DNA of 11,864 bases from Svornostia sp051306365 (GTDB taxonomy: Bacteria; Actinomycetota; Thermoleophilia; Solirubrobacterales; Solirubrobacteraceae): positions 1 through 11,864 of the forward strand of contig JBPPNC010000004.1 in assembly GCA_051306365.1 (NCBI GenBank), written 5' to 3'. The notes under the pieces were generated by a model that saw only the letters and a program-made list of their open reading frames with translations, did no database searches and was not told the origin of the DNA. The position numbers and the translations under genes are program-made. Within the stretch, counting starts at the first letter, position 1; each line of letters begins with the position of its first letter. Below are positions 1 through 5,984 of the stretch, piece by piece.

Positions 1-143
1 CGCTCCTGCAACTCGCCGAGGATCTCCTCGTTGGCCTTCAACTCGGTCTCCGCGGCGGCCTTGTCGCCCGTGAATCCCGGCGTGGACGAGGGGTCGACAT
101 CGGCGAGCACGAAACCCTCCCCGACCGCCGCGAGTTCGCTCAT
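1..143 (-). CDS. ppk2: Probable polyphosphate kinase 2 (PPK2) family protein, N-terminal fragment
   Basis: Only the first 47 codons are in the window; the gene continues past the left edge. The start is an ATG at 143-141. The N-terminus contains DVDPSSTPGF followed by TGDKAAAE and ends in ELQE. This resembles the N-terminal lead-in of PPK2-family kinases, where a 'DP.STPGF.GDK' stretch precedes a helix ending in 'LQERL' and then the P-loop kinase domain. PPK2 enzymes transfer phosphate between polyphosphate and nucleotides in the cytoplasm. The catalytic Walker motifs lie outside the window, so the identification rests on this short region only. It starts 43 bases downstream of the menD stop codon in the same direction, and has its own apparent -10 box (TAGGTT) six bases before the ATG, so it may be transcribed separately from menD. 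Confidence 0.62.
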   Translation of the reverse strand, partial: MSELAAVGEGFVLADVDPSSTPGFTGDKAAAETELKANEEILGELQE

Positions 144-149
144 GCCGCC

Positions 150-155
150 AACCTA
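150..155 (-). promoter_or_regulatory. Putative -10 box of a leaderless promoter for the PPK2-like gene
   Basis: On the minus strand the sequence reads TAGGTT, then GGCGGC, then ATG. A TANNNT hexamer ending six bases before the start codon is the usual arrangement for leaderless transcripts in Actinobacteria, where transcription starts at the first base of the start codon. No clear -35 element is visible and no Shine-Dalgarno sequence fits in the space. Confidence 0.45.
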
Positions 156-186
156 TCGGCGCGGCGGGTGCGGCGACCAGTGCGAG

Positions 187-1893
187 CTATCGCGGCAGCG
201 GCACTTCCACGATGGTCGGACGCGCGGATGCCGTGAGCGCCTGGTCGAGCGCCCCCCGGTTCTCGACCTGCACGTAGTCCCAGCCGTAAGCCTCCGCCAG
301 GCGGGGCAGCGAGAACTCCTGGCGGGTCAGCAGCACGCGGTCGAACGCGGGACCCGCCGACCGCGCCACCTCGAGCCCGTCGAAGATCGTGCCGCCGCCG
401 TCGTTGCCGACGATCACCTGGATGCGGGGGCGCTCCTCGCCCGCCCCGAACAGCAGCGCGCCCGCGTCGTGCAGGAGGGCGAGGTCGCCGAGCAGCACAC
501 GCGTGGTGCCCTTCGCGTCACCGTCCTGGCTGGCGAGGGCGATGCCGAGCGCCGTGGAGATCGTGCCGTCGATGCCGGCGAGGCCGCGGTTGGCGTGCAC
601 GCGCACCTTCTTGCCGACGACGATCCTGTCCATCTCACGGATGAGGCGGGATGCCCCGAGCACGAGCCGATCGTGCGGCCAGGTCGCCCGCCACAGCGCC
701 TCCCCGAGCGCCCGCCGGGTGACGGGTGCGCGCACCGCGGCGAGCTCGGAGCGCACGTGCTGCCCGAGTTCCGCGGTGATGTCCGGGGCGGGCTCGGCCG
801 ATTCGATGAGGGCCCGGGATGCCGCGATCCATGGCCCCGCCCACGCGCGCGGTGCCGGCTCGCCGGTGACGAGCACGGCATCCGCGAACTCGGCCACCCG
901 GCGCCCGGGATTGTAGTCGTCGGCATCACGGCCGCGCACGACGATCGTCTCGACGCCGTCGCGCTGGATGAGCTCCGGCACCTCGCGGCTGAGGGTCGGG
1001 TGGCCGAAGACGACGACCCGCTCGATCGTCCCGGCGAAATCGGCAGCCCGCAACAGGTCGCGGTAGGCGACGATGAGGTTCGGGCCGAAGTGCGCGCCGC
1101 TCGACACCTCGGCGATGAGCGGGGCGCCGAGTTCCCGCGCGACCTCCTCGGCACGCTCCCCCGCGCCGGCACCTGCCACCACGACCGTGCCGACCGCGGG
1201 CACGAGCTCGCGCGTGGTCCTCGGCCGCGCTGGTTCGCCGTTCAGGAGATCCGGGGCGCCGCGCCGCGGCGGGATGCTCCCCGGCGGCGTGTCGCGCGAG
1301 GACTCCTGAACCGCGACAGGGGTCAGGGGGTCGAGGGTCACGGGCGCGGAGAGCGGCTCGGCGAAGGCGAGGTTGAGGTGCACAGGGCCGGATGCGGCGG
1401 CGAAGGCTGCACGCGCGAGCTCGGCCGCGGCATCCGCCTCCCCTGCCCGGCCCGTGGGCGCCCCGACATCCCAACTGCGCTGGACGGCGGGGCCGAACAT
1501 GCCGGGCTGCTCGGTGGTCTGGTTGGAACCGACCCCGCGCAGGGCCTCGGGCCGGTCGGCGGTGACGACGATGAGCGGCACGCCGGAGTGGTGCGCCTCG
1601 AGCACGGCCGGGTGCAGGTTCTCGACCGCCGTGCCCGAGGTCGTGATGACCAGCACAGGCAGGCCGGTCTCCACCGCGAGGCCGAGGGCGAGGAAGCCGC
1701 CGACGCGCTCATCGATGCGCACGCGCAGGCGCACCGCGCCGAGCCGCTCGAGCTCGGCGGCGGCGAGGGCGAGCGCCTGCGAGCGGGAGCCCGGGCCGAG
1801 CACGATGTCGCGCACGCCCAGGCGCACGAACTCCTCCAGCAGGGCGACGGCGAAGTCGGTCGCCGGGGAGTCAGTTGCTGGTCGGCGGGTCAT
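187..1893 (-). CDS. menD: MenD, 2-succinyl-5-enolpyruvyl-6-hydroxy-3-cyclohexene-1-carboxylate synthase
   Basis: This is the thiamine diphosphate (ThDP)-dependent enzyme that joins isochorismate to the succinic semialdehyde unit from 2-oxoglutarate, the first committed step of menaquinone synthesis in the cytoplasm. The 568-aa length is normal for actinobacterial MenD. Visible motifs are GPGSRS at residues 33-38, IDER at 60-63 with the ThDP-activating glutamate E62, SGTAVENLHPAV, ADRPEALRG and QTTEQPGMFG. In the C-terminal ThDP domain are GLAGIDGTIS, GDLALLHD from about residue 469 and GNDGGG at about 496-501. The frame is open 55 codons further upstream, but that stretch lies inside the PLDc_N gene and does not resemble MenD. 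The ATG at 1893 gives the family N-terminus. It overlaps the end of the PLDc_N gene by 23 bases and has no good Shine-Dalgarno sequence, so translational coupling is likely. The substrate-supplying gene menF is not in the window. Confidence 0.96.
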   Translation of the reverse strand: MTRRPATDSPATDFAVALLEEFVRLGVRDIVLGPGSRSQALALAAAELERLGAVRLRVRIDERVGGFLALGLAVETGLPVLVITTSGTAVENLHPAVLEAHHSGVPLIVVTADRPEALRGVGSNQTTEQPGMFGPAVQRSWDVGAPTGRAGEADAAAELARAAFAAASGPVHLNLAFAEPLSAPVTLDPLTPVAVQESSRDTPPGSIPPRRGAPDLLNGEPARPRTTRELVPAVGTVVVAGAGAGERAEEVARELGAPLIAEVSSGAHFGPNLIVAYRDLLRAADFAGTIERVVVFGHPTLSREVPELIQRDGVETIVVRGRDADDYNPGRRVAEFADAVLVTGEPAPRAWAGPWIAASRALIESAEPAPDITAELGQHVRSELAAVRAPVTRRALGEALWRATWPHDRLVLGASRLIREMDRIVVGKKVRVHANRGLAGIDGTISTALGIALASQDGDAKGTTRVLLGDLALLHDAGALLFGAGEERPRIQVIVGNDGGGTIFDGLEVARSAGPAFDRVLLTRQEFSLPRLAEAYGWDYVQVENRGALDQALTASARPTIVEVPLPR

Positions 1894-2206
1894 CGTCGAG
1901 ATCGGCGAGTTCCTGCTCGATGCGGCGGATGCGCTCCTGACGGTCGCCCTGCGTGTTGAGATTGCGCAGGAAGGCGGGGTCGTCGTCGGGTGCGATCGTG
2001 CGACCCTGGCCCGCGGCATCCCGGCGCTCACGTCCCACGAGGAACCACAGCAGCGCACCGATCACCGGCAGCACCAGGATGATGATCACCCATACCGGCT
2101 TGTTGAGGGTGCGCACACGGTAGGGGTCGATGACGGCGAGATCGACGATCGCGAACACGTCGAGCGCGACCACCAGGAACGGTACGATCACGAACAGACG
2201 AGCCAT
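1871..2206 (-). CDS. Small PLDc_N-type (phospholipase D-nuclease N-terminal domain) membrane protein
   Basis: A 111-aa protein with two membrane segments at about residues 4-26 and 36-58, joined by a short loop containing DPYRVRTLNKP. After the second segment comes a charged cytoplasmic-type tail that looks helical (residues about 86-105, RQERIRRIEQELADLDDD). The layout and the second-helix pattern (KPVWVIIILVLPVIGALLWF, ending LVGR) fit the PLDc_N family, which resembles the N-terminal anchor of cardiolipin synthases but lacks the catalytic HKD domain, so no phospholipase activity should be assumed. It is immediately upstream of menD and overlaps it by 23 bases, so the two are almost certainly co-transcribed. 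The ATG at 2206 is preceded by TAGAAT six bases away, suggesting a leaderless mRNA that starts the menD operon. Its function is unknown; location suggests a membrane partner of menaquinone synthesis, but that is inference. Confidence 0.88.
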   Translation of the reverse strand: MARLFVIVPFLVVALDVFAIVDLAVIDPYRVRTLNKPVWVIIILVLPVIGALLWFLVGRERRDAAGQGRTIAPDDDPAFLRNLNTQGDRQERIRRIEQELADLDDDPPTSN

Positions 2207-2212
2207 GGTTCG

Positions 2213-2218
2213 ATTCTA
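2213..2218 (-). promoter_or_regulatory. Putative -10 box of a leaderless promoter for the PLDc_N-menD operon
   Basis: Minus strand reads TAGAAT, then CGAACC, then ATG. This is the best match to the TATAAT consensus among the -10 candidates in the window. Spacing of six bases predicts transcription starting at the ATG. It lies 17 bases from a mirrored -10 box on the other strand (2236-2241). Confidence 0.55.
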
Positions 2219-2235
2219 GGTCGCGCGGCCGTGCC

Positions 2236-2241
2236 TACACT
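2236..2241 (+). promoter_or_regulatory. Putative -10 box of a leaderless promoter for the DUF4229 gene
   Basis: Plus strand reads TACACT, then GGGCAA, then GTG. It matches TANNNT with six-base spacing to the start codon, so the transcript would be leaderless. The matching -35 position would fall on the -10 box of the divergent PLDc_N promoter (2213-2218), so the two promoters share DNA. Confidence 0.5.
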
Positions 2242-2247
2242 GGGCAA

Positions 2248-2481
2248 GTGAAACCCTGGGTGCTCTACAGCCTCGTGCGCGTCGGTCTCTTCGCGATCGT
2301 CTTCGCGCTGCTGCTGCTCACACCGATCCCGTGGTGGCTCTCTGCGGTCATCGCCGCCGTCATCGGGCTATGCATCTCGTACATCTTCTTCGGCAAGCTC
2401 CGGGATGCCGTCGCCCTCGACATCGCCGCCCGCCGCAGCACCCCGGCGCGCGACACCGACGCCGAGGTCGAGGACCGCTAG
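2248..2481 (+). CDS. DUF4229 domain-containing small membrane protein
   Basis: A 77-aa protein starting with GTG. It has two membrane segments at about residues 4-24 and 30-48, separated by a tight TPIPWW turn, then a short charged tail containing GKLRDAVA and ending in acidic residues. This matches the DUF4229 family of small actinobacterial membrane proteins; no biochemical function is known to me. It is wedged between the divergent PLDc_N-menD genes and the convergent menA gene. Its TAG stop (2479-2481) lies in a CTAG palindrome that also supplies the stop codon of the restored menA reading frame. The start is supported by the -10 box TACACT six bases upstream and by the typical N-terminus (KPWVLYSLVRVGLF). 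Confidence 0.85.
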   Translation: MKPWVLYSLVRVGLFAIVFALLLLTPIPWWLSAVIAAVIGLCISYIFFGKLRDAVALDIAARRSTPARDTDAEVEDR

Positions 2482-3484
2482 AAGGCGATCGCCCAGCCCA
2501 CGCCGAGACCGTAGGCGAGCGCGGTGAGCGTCGTCAGGCGCAGAGCGACGACGAACTCCTTCGCGGCCCTGGCCGTGATCGCGATGATCGCGGCGGAAGC
2601 GCAGCGAGCAGCGCGAAATACACCAGGTAGGCGTTCGCGTAGAAGACCGCATAGAAGGCGAGGATTCCGAACGGCGCGAGCAGCAGCACGCTGTAGACGA
2701 TGCGCGACACCCGGTCGCCCAGCAGCACGGCGAGGGTGCGCTTGCCCGCGAGCGCGTCCTGCGCCCGGTCGCGCACGTTGTTGATCATGAGCACGGCGCA
2801 CGCGAGCAGTCCGGTGGCGACGCCGCCGAGCCAGCTCTCGATCGAGACGGTGCCGGCGAGCACGAAGGTCGTGCCAGCGGTCGCGACGATGCCGAAGAAC
2901 ACGAAGACGAAGACCTCGCCGAGTCCGTAATAGCCGTACGGCCGCTTGCCGCCGGTGTAGAACCAGCCCGCGAGGATCGCGGCGGCACCCACCGCGATGA
3001 GCCACCAGTGCTGGGTGAGCGCGACGATCACGAGTCCGGCGGCGGCGGCGAGCGCGAAGAACACCAGGGCGACGACGAGCACCGTGCGCGGCCTCGCGGC
3101 ACCCGAGCCGGTCAGCCGGCTAGGTCCGACGCGGTGCTTGTCGGTGCCGCGCACGCCGTCCGAGTAGTCGTTGGCGTAGTTGACGCCGATCTGCATGGCG
3201 ACGGCGACGGCGAGGCAGAGCAACGTGCGCCACAGGCCCCACAACGGGCCCGCGTCATCCGGGCGCAGGATGTAGGCGGCGGCGGCGCCGATCGCGACCG
3301 GAGCGATCGCGAGCGGGAGGGTCTGCAGGCGCGCGCCGCCGATCCAGTCGCCGAGGCTCGCCTTCCTGACGTGCACGACGCCGGGCCGCCCGCCTGGCCG
3401 CCCGCTGCGGCCCTTGGCCTTCCTGGGAAGCGCCTTGCGGGGCGCGGGGACGGATGCCGGATCGATGCGCTGTTGCCGTGCCAC
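2478..3484 (-). CDS. menA: MenA, 1,4-dihydroxy-2-naphthoate polyprenyltransferase, with an apparent frameshift near the 3' end
   Basis: MenA is a UbiA-superfamily integral membrane prenyltransferase that attaches the polyprenyl chain to 1,4-dihydroxy-2-naphthoate to give demethylmenaquinone. The start is a GTG at 3484. A basic extension of about 40 residues precedes the conserved DWIGGARLQTLP. The first aspartate-rich motif is NYANDYSDGVRGTD (residues 102-115) and the second is NNVRDRAQD (235-243), with several hydrophobic helices around them. As written, the starting frame runs to a stop at 2534 and gives 316 aa, but its last 18 residues (RSSRSRPGPRRSSSSLCA) are not MenA-like. The adjacent frame, from about 2590 down to a TAG at 2478-2480, encodes the expected ending: AIIAITARAAKEFVVALRL followed by a final hydrophobic helix. 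One added base at 2590-2597 would restore a 335-aa protein. This is either a sequence error or a real mutation removing the last helix. Confidence 0.9.
2590..2597 (-). other. menA: Site of apparent -1 frameshift in menA
   Basis: On the minus strand the codons LLAALPP are followed directly by out-of-frame sequence. The junction is the repetitive run CTTCCGCCGCG; a run with one more base (for example CCGCCCGCG) would read P-P-A-I-I and keep the family C-terminus. The loss of one base in a short C/G run fits a sequencing or consensus error in GC-rich DNA, though a genuine mutation cannot be excluded. Confidence 0.8.
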
Positions 3485-3491
3485 GCCCGAA

Positions 3492-3497
3492 AGCCTA
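3492..3497 (-). promoter_or_regulatory. Putative -10 box of a leaderless promoter for menA
   Basis: Minus strand reads TAGGCT, then TTCGGGC (seven bases), then GTG. It lies in the 27-base gap between the menE stop and the menA start and could give menA its own leaderless transcript in addition to read-through from menB-menE. No clear -35 was seen. Confidence 0.4.
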
Positions 3498-3520
3498 GCC
3501 GAGCACGGCGCCTAGCCGAG
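3493..3520. repeat. 11-bp direct repeat, 17-bp period, spanning the menE end and menA promoter
   Basis: The 11-mer GCCTAGCCGAG occurs at 3493-3503 and again at 3510-3520 on the plus strand. The right copy contains the menE stop codon; the left copy contains the putative menA -10 box. The six bases after each copy do not match. Confidence 0.7.
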
Positions 3521-4621
3521 GGCGAGCGCCGCGATCGCGAGGCGGTCGGGCTTGCCGGACGCCAGCAGGGGGATCGCGTCGACGAGGAGCACCCGGCTCG
3601 GTGCCGCCGCAGGGCCTAGCGTGGCGACGATCGCGGCCCTGAGCTGTTCGAGCGGGGGCGCGTTCGTCGCGACGTCGACGGGCGTATCGCCCCACTCCGG
3701 GTGCGGTGCCGCCACGACGACGGCGTCCCCCAGGCCCGGCAGCGCCCGCACCGCGAGCTCGACCTTCGCAAGGGAGACCTTGAGACCGCCCGAGACGATG
3801 ACGTCGTCGACCCGACCGTTCAACCGCAGCACCCCGTCGACGATCTCGCCGGTGTCGTCGGTGCGGAACCACCGTTTGCCGCCCTCCACGCGGAACGCGA
3901 GCGCCGTGCGACCGGGGTCGTCGAGATAGCCCTCGGCGAGCGCACTGCCGGAGAGTTGCACCCGGCCGCCCGCGATGCGCACCTCGGTGTCGCCGATCGG
4001 GACTCCGTCCCAGACGCACCCGCCGCAGGTCTCGCTCGAACCGTAGGAGGCGGTGACGTTGAGCCCGAGCTCAAGCGCCTGGGCGACGAGGGTCGTCGAC
4101 ATGGACTGGCCGCCGATGACGAAGCGGTCGAATCGACGCAGCAGCTCGAGGATCGAATCCTCGGCGATGAGCCGCGCCAGCTGTGTCGGCACGAGCGAGG
4201 TGAAACGACGCGGAGAGGACAGGGATGCCGCGGCCTCGGCGAACCGCTCCGGCGTGAACGGTCCCGCAGTCATGACCGCCGGCGCCGTGCCTGAGACGAT
4301 CGAGCGGACCAGCACGGTCAGTCCCGCGACGTAATGCGTCGGCAGCGCGAGCAGCCACTGACCCGGCCCGCCGAGTTGCAGGTCGACGGCGACGGCGTTC
4401 GACAAGAGCGCGTCCGCGGACAGCGCGACGCGTTTGGGCCTGCCCGTGGAGCCGCTCGTCTCGACGACCGCGGCGACCCGGCGGGGCACGACCCCAGGCA
4501 CGGCCTCCGGCACGCCGGGGTGCGGCAGGATCGCCGGACCGTCGCCGGCGAGCGCGCTCCGCAGGCCCTCTGTGACGGCGACGACGTCGCTGGAGTCGAC
4601 GACGACCAGGGGCCGCGTCAT
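3512..4621 (-). CDS. menE: MenE, o-succinylbenzoate--CoA ligase
   Basis: An adenylate-forming (ANL superfamily) enzyme that activates o-succinylbenzoate with ATP and couples it to CoA, in the cytoplasm. The 369-aa size is typical of the short actinobacterial MenE; the N-terminal part found in Bacillus-type enzymes is mostly absent. Motifs seen are the ATP-binding loop ETSGSTGRPK at 54-63, the aromatic/SE motif SYGSSETCGG, WFRTDD with the ribose-binding aspartate, GRVDDVIVSGG at the hinge, and a C-terminal ASGKPDR loop with the likely catalytic lysine K357. The frame is open 70 codons upstream, but that stretch is menB sequence in another frame. The ATG at 4621 shares its A with the menB stop (TGATG), a classic coupling arrangement. 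Neighbours menB and menA are the next enzymes in the pathway. Confidence 0.95.
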   Translation of the reverse strand: MTRPLVVVDSSDVVAVTEGLRSALAGDGPAILPHPGVPEAVPGVVPRRVAAVVETSGSTGRPKRVALSADALLSNAVAVDLQLGGPGQWLLALPTHYVAGLTVLVRSIVSGTAPAVMTAGPFTPERFAEAAASLSSPRRFTSLVPTQLARLIAEDSILELLRRFDRFVIGGQSMSTTLVAQALELGLNVTASYGSSETCGGCVWDGVPIGDTEVRIAGGRVQLSGSALAEGYLDDPGRTALAFRVEGGKRWFRTDDTGEIVDGVLRLNGRVDDVIVSGGLKVSLAKVELAVRALPGLGDAVVVAAPHPEWGDTPVDVATNAPPLEQLRAAIVATLGPAAAPSRVLLVDAIPLLASGKPDRLAIAALALG

Positions 4622-5526
4622 CAGTACTGCCAGGGGTACGGCGACCAGTCCGGCTCGCGCTTCTGCAGGAAGGAGTCGCGACCTTCGACCGCCTCGTCGG
4701 TACCGTAGGCGAGACGCGTCGCCTCGCCCGCGAACACCTGCTGCCCGACCATGCCGTCGTCGACCGCGTTGAAGGCGAACTTCAGCATGCGGATGGCGGT
4801 TGGCGACTTGCCCATGATCGTCGTCGCCCACTCGTAGGCGGTCGACTCGAGCTCGGCGTGCGGCACGGCGGCGTTGATCGCGCCCATGGCGAGCGCACGC
4901 TCGGCGTCGTACTCGCGGGCGAGGAAGAAGATCTCGCGCGCGGCCTTCTGTCCGACCTGGCGGGCGAGGTAGGCGCTGCCATAGCCTGCGTCGAAGGAGC
5001 CGACGTCGGCATCCGTCTGCTTGAACCGCGCGTGCTCTTCACTGGCGATCGTGAGGTCGCACACGACGTGGAGCGAATGCCCCCCGCCGGCCGCCCAGCC
5101 GGGCACGACCGCGATGACGACCTTGGGCATGAAACGGATGAGCCGCTGCACCTCGAGGATGTGCAGTCGACCCACCCGCGCCGGGTCGCGCACCGCGCCC
5201 TCGTCGTCTGAGTACTTGTAGCCGTCACGCCCGCGGATGCGCTGGTCGCCGCCTGAGCAGAAGGCCCACACCCCGTCCTTGGGGCTCGGTCCGTTGCCGG
5301 TGAGCAGCACGACGCCGATGCGCGGGTTCTGGCGTGCGTCATCCAGTGCCCGGTACAGCTCATCGACGGTGTGCGGTCGGAAGGCGTTGCGCACCTCGGG
5401 GCGATCGAAGGCGACGCGGGCGATGCGCCCGGTGACGTCCTGGTGGTAGGTGACGTCGGTCAGTTCGCCGAAACCCTCGACCTCACGCCACAGCTCGGCG
5501 TCGAACAGCGATGAGACGGATGCCAT
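4621..5526 (-). CDS. menB: MenB, 1,4-dihydroxy-2-naphthoyl-CoA synthase
   Basis: A crotonase-superfamily enzyme that closes the second naphthoquinone ring by an intramolecular Claisen condensation of OSB-CoA. At 301 aa it is close to the mycobacterial enzyme. Motifs seen are the CoA-binding and oxyanion-hole segments SGGDQRIRG (91-99) and VVPGWAAGGGHSLH (140-153), QTDADVGSFDAGYGSAYLA (170-188), and the C-terminal DWSPYPWQY. The aspartate D172 in 'QTD' marks the type II class, in which a side-chain carboxylate replaces the bicarbonate used by E. coli-type MenB (which has Gly there). The ATG start at 5526 is preceded by TAGGCT six bases away, so menB may begin a leaderless menB-menE-menA transcript. 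The upstream membrane protein gene ends only nine bases away, so read-through is also possible. Confidence 0.97.
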   Translation of the reverse strand: MASVSSLFDAELWREVEGFGELTDVTYHQDVTGRIARVAFDRPEVRNAFRPHTVDELYRALDDARQNPRIGVVLLTGNGPSPKDGVWAFCSGGDQRIRGRDGYKYSDDEGAVRDPARVGRLHILEVQRLIRFMPKVVIAVVPGWAAGGGHSLHVVCDLTIASEEHARFKQTDADVGSFDAGYGSAYLARQVGQKAAREIFFLAREYDAERALAMGAINAAVPHAELESTAYEWATTIMGKSPTAIRMLKFAFNAVDDGMVGQQVFAGEATRLAYGTDEAVEGRDSFLQKREPDWSPYPWQY

Positions 5527-5532
5527 GCCCCC

Positions 5533-5538
5533 AGCCTA
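5533..5538 (-). promoter_or_regulatory. Putative -10 box of a leaderless promoter for menB, built on a stop codon
   Basis: Minus strand reads TAGGCT, then GGGGGC, then ATG. The first three bases of the hexamer are the TAG stop codon of the upstream membrane protein gene. The G run directly abuts the start and is too close for a normal Shine-Dalgarno sequence, favouring leaderless initiation. Confidence 0.42.
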
Positions 5539-5949
5539 CGAGGCGATCGACTGCACCCAGCCCAGCAACGCCAGCAGCACAACCGGGTTCGCGAGCGCCC
5601 CGAGCACGATGGCGGCGACACCCCATCGGCGCCCGAAGCCGCCGATGAGCGCCACAAGACCGCCGACCACGGCGAGCACGCTCAGGCAGATCGCGACGAC
5701 GGCGAGCACCGTGCCGGCCGAGAGGTCCCCTCCGCTTGCCACGCCCACCGCGACGCCGTGCACGACCGCGGTGACGACCGCCACCGCGAGGGCGGCGATG
5801 CCCACGAACGGCGTGCGCGGCCGCTTGGCGACGACCTGGATCTCCGGCGGCTCGGTCTCCTCGGGCGCCGGCGCCTCGGGGTTCTCCGGCTCGACGTACA
5901 TCGGCACGACCTTGAGCGGAACGTGCTCGATCTCGCCGGGGCTGCCCAC
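5536..5949 (-). CDS. Hypothetical membrane protein with acidic proline-rich N-terminus, upstream of menB
   Basis: A 137-aa protein I do not recognise. Residues 18-38 are rich in Glu and Pro (EPENPEAPAPEETEPPE). Three hydrophobic segments follow at about 48-70, 78-103 and 110-130, with the glycine- and alanine-rich look of DUF4190-type membrane proteins; this resemblance is weak. Two in-frame GTG starts are possible: 5958 (140 aa) and 5949 (137 aa). I prefer 5949 because a -10-like TAGGGT lies seven bases upstream of it, matching the leaderless pattern of neighbouring genes, whereas the 5958 GTG falls inside that hexamer. The gene ends nine bases before menB on the same strand and starts divergently from menC. 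Linkage to menB suggests co-expression, but no role in menaquinone synthesis can be read from the sequence. Confidence 0.75.
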   Translation of the reverse strand: MGSPGEIEHVPLKVVPMYVEPENPEAPAPEETEPPEIQVVAKRPRTPFVGIAALAVAVVTAVVHGVAVGVASGGDLSAGTVLAVVAICLSVLAVVGGLVALIGGFGRRWGVAAIVLGALANPVVLLALLGWVQSIAS

Positions 5950-5956
5950 GTTCCTC

Positions 5957-5962
5957 ACCCTA
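5957..5962 (-). promoter_or_regulatory. Putative -10 box of a leaderless promoter for the 137-aa membrane protein gene
   Basis: Minus strand reads TAGGGT, then GAGGAAC, then GTG at 5949. The GAGG in between is too close to the GTG to be a standard ribosome-binding site for that start. A mirrored -10-like element for menC lies 16 bases away on the other strand. Confidence 0.35.
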
Positions 5963-5978
5963 ATCGACCGGAAGTTGC

Positions 5979-5984
5979 CAGACT
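5979..5984 (+). promoter_or_regulatory. Putative -10 box of a leaderless promoter for menC
   Basis: Plus strand reads CAGACT, then GGGCAG, then ATG. The first base deviates from TANNNT, but the hexamer is preceded by TGC (extended -10-like) and the downstream eight bases ACTGGGCA are identical to those before the DUF4229 start, with the same spacing. Confidence 0.35.

Noticed and set aside
144..186. A Rho-independent terminator between menD and the PPK2-like gene
   Set aside because: The 43-base gap is GC-rich but has no clear stem followed by a T-run in the direction of transcription.
31..1959. A 642-codon open frame on the plus strand opposite menD
   Set aside because: It is Arg/Gly/His/Ala-rich with no domain-like pattern and lies antisense to a clear menD; long antisense open frames are expected at this GC content.
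1894..2058. A 55-codon N-terminal extension of menD
   Set aside because: It lies inside the PLDc_N gene and has shadow-like composition; the ATG at 1893 yields the family N-terminus.
2534..2600. Programmed ribosomal frameshifting in menA
   Set aside because: There is no X-XXY-YYZ slippery heptamer or obvious downstream structure at the junction, and other MenA proteins are not known to use it; a missing base is simpler.
4622..4831. A 70-codon N-terminal extension of menE
   Set aside because: The extension is out-of-frame menB sequence and does not resemble MenE; the TGATG junction gives a natural start at 4621.
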